Of a DNA stretch of 64,000 nt, positions 50,201 to 61,402 are shown one piece after another. The DNA is from Niebla homalea (taxonomy: Eukaryota; Ascomycota; Lecanoromycetes; Lecanorales; Ramalinaceae): positions 992,001-1,056,000 of the forward strand of contig JAHGAU010000011.1 of NCBI GenBank assembly GCA_019925105.1. The letters run 5' to 3'. Position 1 is the stretch's first letter, and each line of letters starts with the position of its first letter. The notes under the pieces are model-generated. The model was not told the origin of the DNA, ran no database searches, and saw nothing but the letters and a program-made list of their open reading frames with translations. The translations under genes and the position numbers were made by a program.

Positions 50201-53200
50201 ATTACGTTTATTAATACGTTTAATTAATTGTTAAGCGGTACGGTTATAAATAATAATAATAATCGGTAATCCGTATCGTAATACCCGTTCTTACGGTCTT
50301 AATCCTTCTTTTATATATATCTTTTCTCGTTAAAGTTTACGTTATTTCCGTTATATCCTTATTTATAATTTATATATTCCTCCGTTAAGAGTATATTATA
50401 ATACTTATAGTAAATAAAGTATAATTTTATATTTAAATAACTTAAAGTTATTAATATAAAGGTTTTTAAATTTAACCGGATTAAATAATCTTAAAATAAA
50501 TTAATTATTTTTTTAATATTTTAATTAATATATAAATTCTATTAATAATTTTACGGCCCTTAATTTATATTTTCCGGTTAATTATTAATATTCTATTAAA
50601 ATATATTTTAAAATTAATTTTAATATTTAAGTTATTAAGGTAATATTATTTATAATAATTATATTAACGTTATTTATATTATTAAGACGTTTTAAAGCCT
50701 TTTATTTATATAATTTTAAGGGTATTTAATTTATCGTATTCCTTTTATTTATAATATTTATATAATTCCGTTATAATTAATATATATTAAATTTATTTTT
50801 AACGTAATTTCTTAAAGGTCTTTATTTATATAATTTAATTAATTTATAAATATTTAAGTTTTAAGATTTACCTTTTTATCCTTTTTTTTTTTTTTAAGTT
50901 TCCGTTTCTTTTTTATTCTTTCCGTAATCCGTTCTACCTTAAGGTATATTTTATAAAGATTAAACTTTTTATATACGTTTTTATTAAATATTTATAAAGC
51001 TTTATATCCATTAAATTATTTTTAAAACGATTAATTACGTTTTTTAATATATATTTAATTATTCTATTTATCGTACTTTCCGGTTTTCCGGGTTTAATAT
51101 CTTTTCTATTTAAATTATATATAATATAAAGTATACGTTTATAATAATTAAAAATAGAATTAATTCCTTAAATTAATACTTTAATATTATTTATTACTTA
51201 TTCCGTAAGGTTATCGGGATTTAATTTTAAGAATTTTTAACTTAATAATTTTTAAAAGTTCTTTATATCTTCTTTTATAATATTATTTATCGCTTTATCC
51301 GTAAATAAAACTTTAATTTTTAATTACTTTATTTAATACGCTATATCTCCTTTAAGTTTTATATTTATTATATTTATTTATTAATTAAAAAAGTATCTTT
51401 CTTAATTTCCTTTTATACGTTATAAATCTATCTTTATATATTATTCGGTTTATTTTCTTATTCGTTTAGTTTTCTTAATTTATAAAATAAAGTCTTAATT
51501 TTAAATTATATTATAATTTTTTACTATAAAGTTTTTAATAATTTTAAGGTAAAAATTAAGATGAATAATAATATTACGGAGTTTTCTTTTATATTTAATT
51601 TTATTATTACTATTAAAAAGGATACTTAAAACTATTTAAATACCTCCTTTACTTTATATATATTGATTAATTTTTTTTTTTAAATTTAAGGGATTAAGGG
51701 ATTCTTAATAATATTTTACTACTCTTTAATGAAAAATTAATAAAGTTTATTATTAAGTAATCCTTAATAATACTTATAATTATTAATAAGTATAAAATAG
51801 CCCTATAATTTATATAAATTTATTTTAATCTTCTCTATTTTTTATTTAATATAAAGTACAGGGGTATATGCTTTTTTTAATAAAGGAAATAAAATAATAA
51901 CGGGAAAAATAATAATATCGTAATTAATTCCTTAATTTATATAATAATATTTAACTTTACCTTTTTTATTTTAAGGATATTAAGATATATATGAAATAAA
52001 AGATATTATCGTTAATATATTATTAATATTAATAAAAGTATTTTAAAGAAAGGAATTTACGGTTACTCCGAGTAATTATATTTTATTTTTATTTTTTTTG
52101 CCTTTTTTTTTTTTTAAGGAAAGGGTTAAGTTAATATATAATCGTATAACGTTAATAAGGGTCCTTTTGGTCTTTTAAGTTATTATATAAGTATATATAA
52201 ATTATGTTTTATTATAAGTTTATATTTCCCTTTTAAATTAAAGTGGATTCTAATTATTTATTCTAATCTTCTTTACCTTTTATACAAAAGAACTTTAAAA
52301 AGGGTACCGTTAAATTAAGTAAGTTTCGCGTTAATAACCGTTATAGGTTATTATTAATATTTTAATATATATATAATATAATTATTATTATAAATATATT
52401 TGTTTCTGTTTTTTCCTATTAATTCCCTTAATTAATCTTATTACTTACTTCTCCTTATTATCCGTTTTTTGAAATTTATTTTTTTTAATTTTTCGATTTT
52501 TAATTATTTAATTTATAGCTTAAGGTAAAAAGCCTATTACGTTTTACCAGCGTATTATGTAATATATAGTTATTTCCTAGGAATTTTAAAGACCGGTTTA
52601 AACCTCTATAGGTAATTTAAAACTTAATTACCGCTTAAGTAACTTTTAACTTAATAATTTACGTTCCAATAAATAGTATCTCTTTAAGAGGTATATATAA
52701 TTACTTAAAACTTATTAAGGAATCTTATTTTTATTACCCTTATTATTAAAATATACGTTTTAGTTCGGTTACTTTAATAGCTATTAAGGAGGCTTATATA
52801 TTTATTAATATAAGTCGTTTACTTAAGTTAGATTATTAAAACTTACTTTATGTTACCTTAAAGTATATACGATATTCCGATAGTAATTAAAAAGGTTTAT
52901 TTGTAATTATATTGGTTAATCGTTTAAAATAAGATATTAAAACTTATAATTTAATTATTCAGAATAAGATATTAAGACTTATAATTCGGTCGGATTCAGT
53001 CATTCGTATTAACTTAATAAGTTTTATATTTCGGTTATTACGGTTATTAATTATTAAATAGTAATTTTACGTCGTTTAAAATAACTGATTTTTATTGATT
53101 TTTTTTTTTTTAATTATTTTAATTTCTTTTATTTTAAGAAAGCGGCTTATATTAATATATAAATCGTAATTTCCTTAACGATAATTTAGAATATCCGGTA

Positions 53201-53714
53201 ATATATACGATTATTTTTTAACTAAGGTTTAAGCCCGTCATTAATATAAGGGATATTATTATCCTTTTATAATTAAAACGCTTTAAAAAAGTTATCGTCT
53301 TTCTTTACTTTTTAATTTTTAATAATTAATAGTTAATTAATAGATATTAACAATACTTTACCAATACGTATAAACGGGGTCTCCATATTAATTAAGTATA
53401 ATAATAAAAATATTTAAATACGGATGCTTAAAGAAGGTTAATTAAATACCTTTACTTTTCTTAATTTTAATAGTTATTTATAAGGTTAACGGTAATTAAA
53501 AATATTCAATAAATATATATAAATCCATAGCTTATTATTCATAAAATATATATATATTATAATAATAATAACGATTAATATTTCTTAAGTATCTTCGTAG
53601 TTTTTCTTGCCGTTAATTAAGGAAAAGGCATAATAAACTATTTACGATTAAATCGTATAATTAAACCGAATTCCTTAATATATATAAATAAATAAAAGCC
53701 TTCTTAAGACCGCT

Positions 53715-53961
53715 AGAAAAGATAAGAAAAAATAAAAGTATAAAAGGGTAAAAAAAAAAAGTTAATAAAATATAATTAAAGATGGGCCGGAGCCTTTATA
53801 TAAGTTAATAAGGTGTAAATTCCTTATTATAATAATCCGTTATATCCTTCCTTTTTTAAGTGTATACGAATTGATTCTATCCTTAATCAGCCCTTTTAAT
53901 GTTTCCCTTCCTTTATATACTTATCCGTAAGTTTGGTATCTTCTATACTCTCCCCTTTCCA
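53715..53961 (-). repeat. 5' LTR of element C
   Basis: Runs from AGAAAAGATAAG to CCCCTTTCCA on plus, so the sense strand starts TGGAAAGGGG. The neighbouring interior on the sense strand starts AGCGGTCTTAAGAAGG. A primer-binding site should be here, but no clear TGG-initiated tRNA complement is seen. Confidence 0.88.
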
Positions 53962-53966
53962 GAAAG
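53962..53966. repeat. target-site duplication of element C, right
   Basis: GAAAG, matching 40636-40640. Confidence 0.8.
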
Positions 53967-54339
53967 TTTTAATTAAAAACTTTATTAATAACGTTTATTT
54001 TCTAACTTATAATACGTTTTTACGTATGAATTATTTAGAATTAAAATAAATTTATAAAGTTTATTTTTAATAAGTAAGAACTTATAAAGTTTAATTTATA
54101 TTATATAAGTATAAATTTATTTATATAATTAAGAGCTTAAAGCTATATAATATAATAATTATAATAAACTTAAATAAAATTATAATAAAACCAGATATTA
54201 ATATTAGAATCCTTAACCTTTAAATAAATAAAAACTTAATTAAAAAAATTACATAAGAAAAATCTAAAAAAAAAATAACTTATAAAAAAAAAGGTTTTAT
54301 TTATTTTATCGTATTAATATAAGGAATTATATTATAAAA
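53967..54339 (+). mobile_element. LINE-IV, part 2 (between C and LINE-V)
   Basis: Continues from 40640 without gap against LINE-III (AAAAACTTTATTAATAACGTTTA). Ends with ATATTATAAAA, the target of LINE-V. Confidence 0.82.
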
Positions 54340-54583
54340 AAAGACGATTATCCTTAAGAACCTTATTAAGCCGGATTACTCTAAGGTAAAGTCTTACAGA
54401 CCCATTATACTCCTTTATACGCTAGGGAAGGCCTTAGAAACGGTAATAATGAAGATCCTTAACGACTATATAAAGAACTACGGACTTCTCCTTAACTAAT
54501 AGATAAGAATAAGGAGAGGTCGGTTAATAAAAATAGCCCTTAAAGGATTAATCAACGGCGTATATATAGTATAAAATTACGGG

Positions 54584-54595
54584 AAGAAATATATT
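54584..54595. repeat. target-site duplication, left (SINE-like element)
   Basis: AAGAAATATATT, repeated at 55324-55335. Confidence 0.88.
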
Positions 54596-55323
54596 TAATT
54601 AATTAATTTATTTATATACGAGTTTAGCTACTTTAAGTTAATTTCAGCATTCTATAATACTAATAATTAAGCTACGGTTATTTTAATATTTATACTTATT
54701 TTAAACTTATTGCTTTAATTTTAAAAGGGAAAAGGAAACCGTAATCGGCTAATTTAACCCTAGTTTACCCTAGATATTAACCCGATTTAAATAAAAACCT
54801 CTCCCCCGTAATTATTTACTTTAATATTATAATTAAGTCTTTATATTAACCCGATTAAAATTAATAGTTATTTTAAATCTTTAATTTATTATTTTCCGTT
54901 AAGAATCCTTTATTTTTTAATATTATAATTTACGGTAAAAATTTAATAATAATATTAAGCTTAATCGGAAGAAAGCGGTTCCGATTATATAATTTTATTT
55001 CTTTTAATACTTAAACTTTATTTTAAGTATTTTATTACGTAGCTTTTTAAATTAATTTTATTCGATCTTAACTTTAACCTTTTAACGTTAAATCCCCGTA
55101 ACCCCTTTCTACCGGCCTTATATAGTAATTAGGCTTATTTAAGGTTAATTACGGGTACCGGTAAATCGTCGGATATTTATTATTATTTTATCTATATTGA
55201 TTACGTAATTTACCGGATAAGGTCTAAGGGCTCTTAATAAAATCATCCCCCACCCTTAAAATGTTCAATTATTCTATAGTTTATTTTCTGTACTTAAAAA
55301 TACCATTCCGTTACGCTCGCTTT
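54596..55323 (-). mobile_element. 728-bp SINE-like non-LTR element inserted in LINE-V
   Basis: Bounded by 12-bp duplications. The left end (TAATTAATTAATTTATTTATA) looks like a decayed (TTGA)n tail followed by a diverged form of the LINE 3' block (TTTAGCTAC...TTCAGCATTC against TCTAGCTAAG...CCGGCGTTCC). So it was probably mobilised by the LINE machinery. The body has no RT and no open frame, and matches 6512-7035. The right (5') end has GCGAGCGTAACGG on the sense strand. It is either a non-autonomous partner or the 3' end of another LINE family. Confidence 0.75.
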
Positions 55324-55335
55324 AAGAAATATATT
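55324..55335. repeat. target-site duplication, right (SINE-like element)
   Basis: Exact match to 54584-54595. Confidence 0.88.
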
Positions 55336-57467
55336 ATAAGTCTTTTTTTCTTAATATTATAAGTACCTTCGATAACATAAATTATTAAAGGTTACTATAT
55401 AACTTAAGGAAAAAGGGGATATTACCCTTTTTAATTAAATAAATGAAAAGTTTCTTAAGTAATTAAACTACGTTAATTAACCTAAAATAAAAAATAAGCT
55501 TAATAAAGTTTATTATAATAGGAATTCTTTAAAAATCGTTTATTTCTTTTATATTATTCTTATTCTTTAATAATTTAATAATTAAAAAGTTTATTAAATT
55601 AAAATAAAAGGTTTAAATTAAAAACTTTATTAATAACGTTTACCTTTTAACTTATAATACCTTTATACGTATAAATTATTTAGAATCAAAATAAGCCTAT
55701 AAAGTTTATTTTTAATAAGTAAGAATTTATAAAGCTTAATTTACGTTATATAAATATAAGTTTATTTATATAATTAAAAGTTTAAAATTATATAATATAA
55801 TAATTATAATAAACTTACATAAAGTTATAATAAAACCGGATACCAGTATTAAAGTCCTTAATTTTTAAATAAATAAGAAGCTTAATTAAAAGGATTATAT
55901 AAAAAAGGTTTAAAAAAATAACCTTATAGGAAAAAAGCCTTATTTATCTTACCGTATTAATATAAAAGGTTATAGTATAAAAGCCCGGATTATTTATTGA
56001 GTTATAATAAAATTAATTATAATATACGTTATAATTATTTAATATATACTTAAAAGTATTTTAAGATATAGAAAAAGCTTATTTAAATATTATAGAAAGT
56101 CTAGAATTAATATTTAAGAATAATTAACGATACTTATAAAGTAACCTTTATCTTAATATTAAAGTTTAAGGTCTTTATATTATTAATTAAGGTCTTATTA
56201 AATTAAATAATTATTTAAATAAAATTAAAAAGATATATATATTTAATTATAATAATAGGAAACGGGTAAATCCGCTAAAATCTTAATAAGCTTTAAGTTA
56301 AAGGGAATAAATTAAAAATACTTATCCTTTTTTTATCAAGATAAAGTAAAAGTAAATTAAAAAGGAAATTAATCTTATTAATATCCCGGAGGTTAATTTA
56401 AGTATATAAGAACTCCCGTTAAACGTAAGAAAAACCGAGATAAAAAGGATTTAAAGAGTAAAAATTAAAGTAATTACTTTATAAGCCATAATAAAGTAAA
56501 CTAAATATTAACGGAGGTATAAAAACTTTATATTTTAAGGTTATTGTTATTTAATTCTTAAAAATAATAAAATTATTAATAAGTATTTCCGCCGTTATAA
56601 TATTATAAAGAAAAATAATAACGTATTAATAATTTAACTTTAAATGGATAAAAACGGTTTAACTTACTTCCTATTTATTATATATATTAAAAGTTGAATC
56701 AACGCCGGATATAAATATAAATAAAAGAAGTAAAACGCTATATACGTCCTTATTTTTTATCCTTTATTTATAAAGGTTAAGTTAAAACTTATCGTAAAAG
56801 TTAATATTTATAATTACTATTAAATATTATTTATAAAATAAAATATTTAAGTAATTATTAAGTTTATAATATTTATCGGATTATTATTATAGTTTAATTT
56901 CATTATAAAGATAAATAAAGTCGCTAAAAACCTTATAAAGAAGGGCCGTTATTAATTAAGGAAAAAAAAGGAGAAATAGAAACCGGTTACGTTAATTATA
57001 TAAACCGGAAAGCATCTTTTATAATCGTAAAGATATAATAATAAATACTTATTAAAAATCCTTAAAAAAGTTAATAACAATAATCATATAAAAAAGGTAT
57101 ATATTAAGTACGTAAGTATTAATAAGGATATTTAAAGGTATTACGTAAAGTTAAAGTAATATAAATATATAAAGGAACGGAAAAATAACGAGCTTAAGGA
57201 TAGCCTTTATAAGGATATAATCGTAATATTATGGATTTTCTTAAAGGAGTTAAAATATAAGAAGTATATAAATAAATTACTATTTTTTAAAAGGCCGTTA
57301 ATATCCTTTACCTTAAAAAATAGAGGGTAAAGGCCTGGTGGACGCCGGTTTTTACTTTAACGTTAAGAGTATCAGGTTCTTACGGGTATTAATAAGGCTA
57401 AAAGGCCGCGTATTAAGGAACGCCGGAATTAGCTTAATTAAATCCGTAGTATAAATCAATTAATTAA

Positions 57468-58964
57468 ATATTATAAAAGACACGGATTATTTATTAAGCC
57501 GTAATAAAATTAGCTATAATATATAATATAGTTATTTAATATATACTTAAAAGTACTCCGGAATATAAAAAAAAGCTTATTTAAATATTATAGAAAGTCT
57601 AAAGCCGGTATTTAAAAGTAATTAACAATATTTATAAAGTAACCTTTATCCCGGTATTAAAGTTTAAGGTCTTTATACCGTTAATTAAGGTTTTATTGGA
57701 TTAAATAATTGCTTAAATAAGGTTAAAGAAATATACTTAATTACGATAATAAGAAACGGGCGGATCCGTTAGAATGTTAATAAGCCTTAAATTAAAGGGA
57801 ATAAATTAAGGATATTTAGCCCTTTTCTTATTAAAATAAAGTAAAAATAAATTAAAAAGGAAATTAATTTTATTAATATCTTAAAGGTTAATTTAAGCGT
57901 ATATAAAATCCCGTTAAATATAAAAAAGACTGAAATTAAGGGGATTTAAAGAGTAAAAATTATAACGATTATTTTATAAGTTATAATAAAGTAAATTAAA
58001 CGTTAATAAAAATATAAAGACTTTATATTTTAAAGTTATTATTATTTAACTTTTAATAATAAAAAGATTATTAATAAGTATCTCCGCCGTTATAATATTA
58101 TAAAGAAGGATAATAACGTATTAATAATTTAACTCCGGATATATAAAAACGGTTTAATTTATTTCCTATTTATTATATATACCGGAAATTGGATAAACGC
58201 TAAATATAAGTATAAATAAAGAAAATAAAATATTATATACGTTTTTATTTCTTATTTTTTATTTACGGAGGTTAAGTTAAAACTTATAATAAAAGTTAAT
58301 ATTTATAATTATTATTAAATATTATTTATAAAATAAAATCCCCGGATAATTATTAAGTTTATAATATTTACCGGATTATTATTATAACTTAATTTCGTTA
58401 TAAAGATAAATAAAATTATTAAAAACCTTATAGAAAAGGCTTATTATTAATTAAGGAAGAAAAAAGAAGCGGAAACCGGTTATATTAATTATATAAACCG
58501 GAAAACATTTTTTATAATTATAAAGATAAAATAATAAACGTTTATTAAAAGTCTTTAACGGAATTAATAGCGATAATAATATAAAAAGGGTATATATTAA
58601 ATATATAAGTATTAATAATAATATTTAAAGGTATTACGTAAAGTTAAAATAATATAAATATATAAAGGAACGGAAGAATAACGAGTTTAAAGGCAGCCTT
58701 TATAAGGATACGGTCATAATATTATAGATTTTCTTGGGGGAATTAAAATATAAAAAGTATATAAATAAATTATTATTTTTAAACGGCCGTTAATATTTTT
58801 TACCTTAAAGGATAAAGGATAAAGGTTTAATAAACGCCGGTTTTTACTTTAACGTTATAAGTATTAGGTTCTTACGGTTATTAATAAGGTTAAAAGACCG
58901 TATATTAAGGAACGCCGGAATTAACTTAATTAGATCCGTAATATGAATTAATCAGTCAATCAAT
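57468..58964 (+). mobile_element. LINE-IV, part 3 with 3' tail
   Basis: Resumes the LINE at the point where 54339 stopped (GGATTATTTATTAAGCC block, LINE-III 38890). Runs through the ORF2 C-terminus (about 58700-58760) to the AGGAACGCCGGAATT block and the tail AATCAGTCAATCAATATT. Its first 11 bases are the duplicated target. Confidence 0.85.
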
Positions 58965-59409
58965 ATTAAACGACTTAAAACTATTAATATAAGGGTTTTT
59001 GAATTTAAAGGATTAAATAATCTTAAAGTAAATTAATTATTTCCTTTAATATTACAATTAATATATAAATTTTATTATTTATTAATTCTATAGCCTATAA
59101 TTCGTGTTTTCCGTTTAATTATTAATATTTTATTATATTAAAATAATTTTAAGATTAATTTTAATATTTAAGTTATTAAGGTAATATTACTTACGGTAAT
59201 TATATGAGTGCTATTTATATTATTAAGACGTCTTAAAGCCTCTTATTTATACGATTTTAAATGTATTTAATTTATCGTATTCTTCTTATTTATAATACTT
59301 AAATAATTCTATTATAATTAACGTATATTAAATTCACTCTTTATATAGCTTTTTAAAGGTCTTAGTTTATACGATTTAATTAATTAATAAATATTTAAGT
59401 TCTAAGATT

Positions 59410-59459
59410 CGCTTTTTTATTTTTTTTTTTTTTTTTTATTTTTTTTTTTTTTTTTTTTT

Positions 59460-59496
<37 letters not shown>

Positions 59497-59612
59497 TTTT
59501 TTTTTTTTTTTATTTTTTTTTTTTTTTTTTATTTTTTTTTATTTTTTTTTATTTTTTTTATTTTTTTTTTTTTTTTTTTATTTTTTTTATTTTTTTTTTA
59601 TTTTTTCAATTT
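59410..59612. repeat. about 200-bp poly(dT) tract with A at roughly 10-bp spacing
   Basis: Nearly pure T on plus, interrupted by single A residues that often recur every 9-11 bases. In C the same site (about 50878-50896) has only about 15 T, so the tract expanded in D. On the sense strand it would code poly-lysine. Confidence 0.9.
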
Positions 59613-59874
59613 TTTTATTTTTAATTTTTTTTGTTCCTTCCGTAACCCGTTTTATTTTAAGGTATACTTTATAAAGATTAAGCTCTTTATCTATGTTTTT
59701 TATTAAACGTTTATAGAACTTTATATTTATTAAGTTATTTTTAAAACGATTAATTACGTTTTTTAATATATATTTTATTATTTTATTTATTATTTTTTCC
59801 GGTTCTCTGCGTTTAATATCCTTTCCGTTTAAGTTATATATAATATAAAGTATACGTTTATAATAGATAAACAT
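59587..59874 (-). pseudogene. open lysine-rich stretch of the 13-kb element polyprotein
   Basis: 95 codons open on the sense strand of element D, from MFIYYKRILYIIYNLNGKD to a lysine run that enters the poly(dT) tract. Corresponding text is present in C (about 50.93-51.14 kb) and B, so this is real decayed coding sequence, but the ATG is internal and no independent gene is implied. FYKRLIKNIDKELNLYKVY is the clearest part. No domain recognised. Confidence 0.6.
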
Positions 59875-61126
59875 AGAAGTAATTCCTTAAAATAATATAT
59901 TAATATTATTTATTGTTTACTCCGTAAAATTATCGGGATTTAATTTTAAGAACTTTTAACTTAATAAGTTTTAAAAATTCTTTATATCTTTTTTTTATAA
60001 CATTATTTATCGCTTTATTTATAAATAAAATTTTAATTTTTAATTATTTTATTGAATACGTTATATCTCCTTTAAGTTTTATATTTATTATATTTATTTA
60101 TTAATTAAAAAAAATATTTCTTTTAATCTTTTCTTATACGTTACGGATCCATTTTTATATATTATTTAGTTTATTTTTTTTATTTATTTAATTTTTTTAA
60201 TTTATAGAATGAAGTTTTAATCCCGGGTTATACTATAATTCTTTATTATAAAGTTTCCGATAATTTTAAGGTAAAAGCCGGGATTATTAATAATATTATA
60301 GAGTTTTCTTTTATATTAAGCTTTACTATTACTATTAAAGAGGATACTTAAAATTATTTAAGTACCTTTTTTACTTTATATATATTAATTAATTCCCTTT
60401 TAAATTTAAAGGATTAAAGGATTCTTAATAATTTTTTATTATTGCTTAAAGAAAGGTTAATAAGGTTTATTGTTAAGTGGTCCTTAATAATACTTATAAC
60501 TATTAATAAATACGGGAAAATAATATTATAAATGGCCCCGTAGCTTATACGAATTTATCCTGATTTTCTTTATTTTTTATTTAATATAAAGTAAAAAGTA
60601 TATATTCTTTTTAATAAAAGAAATAAAATAATAAGGGGGGAATAATAATATTATAATTAATTCCTTACTTTATATAATAATACTTAACTTTATTTTTTTA
60701 ATTTAAGGGTATTAAGATATATATAAAATAAAATATATTATTATTAATATACTATTAATATTAATAAGGGTATTTTAAAGAAAGGGGTTTACACTTACTC
60801 TAAGTAACTATATTTTATTTTTATCCTTTTTTTTTTTTTTTTCTTAAGGAAAGGGTTAAGTTAATATTTAATCGTATAACGTTAATAAGGGTCCTTTTAA
60901 TCTTTTAAGTTATTATATAAGTATATATAAATTATACCTTATTATAAGTCTGTATTTTCCTTTTAAACTTAAGTAAGTTCTGGTTATTTATTCTAATCTT
61001 CTTTATTTTCTATACGGAAAAGTTTCAAGGAGAATATTATTAGATTAAATAAGTCTTATATTAATAACCGCGATAAATCCTTATTAATGTTCTTAGTATA
61101 TATACGATATAATTATTATTATAAAG

Positions 61127-61179
61127 TTTTTAAATTTCTTAAAAACTTAAATAACTCTTTTTTTTATTTTAATCTCCTT
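61127..61179. other. junction sequence
   Basis: Between the end of element D and the hairpin repeat. An open frame at 61087-61299 crosses this junction and is therefore a chimera. Confidence 0.4.
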
Positions 61180-61402
61180 AAGCTTCTTATTTATTCGTTT
61201 CTTAAGTATAAGATTAATATTAAGGACTTAGTAAAGGTAAGGGTGAATATAACTAAATTTCAACTATATAGAGAAATCTATGGTATAGTATACATATAAG
61301 TATACGGAGAACATACGCTAGGTCCTATTAGGCCTAGCGTATTAACTTAACTCTCAGCTATTAGCATCGTAGCCCTTATATCTTAGCCCTTATACCGTAA
61401 TA
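61180..61402 (+). repeat. dispersed hairpin repeat, copy 2 (possible Copia 3' end/LTR)
   Basis: Partner of 9320-9520, better preserved. Carries GTATACATATAAGTATAC (a 6-bp-arm palindrome around a TATA-like core, about 61288-61305) and CGCTAGG...CCTAGCG (about 61316-61339). Open frame DLVKVRVNITKFQLYREIYG ends just before the hairpins. Confidence 0.55.

Larger units (their letters stand above)
40900..53700 (-). pseudogene. element C giant polyprotein remnant
   Basis: Minus-strand frames continue, with local shifts, from near the 5' LTR to near the 3' LTR, broken mainly by TAA/TAG. Readable blocks in order: NDQPIQLQINLFNYYR-like (about 52.9 kb, Q standing for RIP stops), KRYYLLERKLL (about 52.65 kb), PLLKKAYTPVLYIK (about 51.9 kb), the RT/RNase H part (46.86-47.22 kb), then the extra conserved block at 43.2-44.3 kb. 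The region upstream of RT spans about 5.5 kb, much longer than a normal gag. I do not recognise its domains. Whether this was one ORF or several cannot be settled by eye. Confidence 0.65.
40641..53961 (-). mobile_element. element C: uninterrupted 13.3-kb Ty3/gypsy-type LTR retrotransposon
   Basis: 13,321 bp between GAAAG duplications, with direct LTRs of 249 and 247 bp. It is inserted in LINE-IV, whose sequence continues on both sides. It is the reference copy of the A/B/C/D family. In the sense direction (minus): 5' LTR 53715-53961, a giant decayed reading frame with RT/RNase H in the middle, an extra C-terminal region, polypurine tract, 3' LTR 40641-40889. This is far above the 5-8 kb usual for gypsy elements. 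Heavy RIP makes it inactive. Confidence 0.9.
54340..57467 (+). mobile_element. LINE-V: 5'-truncated LINE inserted in LINE-IV
   Basis: Starts in the RT (ACGATTATCCTTAAGAA, family K-ITIILKK) and runs to the 3' block and a decayed (AATC/AATT)n tail. ATATTATAAAA at 54329-54339 recurs at 57468-57478, and LINE-IV resumes right after it, so LINE-V is younger than LINE-IV. RT text is well preserved near 54360-54480 (SYRPIILLYTLGKALE-like). The ORF2 end at about 57180-57300 reads LKDSLYKDIIVILWIFLKEL, a subfamily different from LINE-I/II. Contains the 728-bp element at 54596. Confidence 0.88.
58965..61126 (-). mobile_element. element D: internal piece of the 13-kb gypsy family
   Basis: Aligns with C from about 50.44 to 52.39 kb and with B from about 28.84 to 30.77 kb; no LTR at either end. 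It may be the missing right part of element A, with about 7.2 kb lost between 34437 and here, or a separate copy. The minus frame shows NYKYY-GPLNNKPY and LYNIINNPGFYLKIIGNF (about 60.25-60.5 kb) of the upstream (gag-side) polyprotein. Confidence 0.78.

Noticed and set aside
61087..61299. 70-codon plus-strand open frame as a gene
   Set aside because: Its first part is antisense to element D and its second part lies in the hairpin repeat; it spans a junction.
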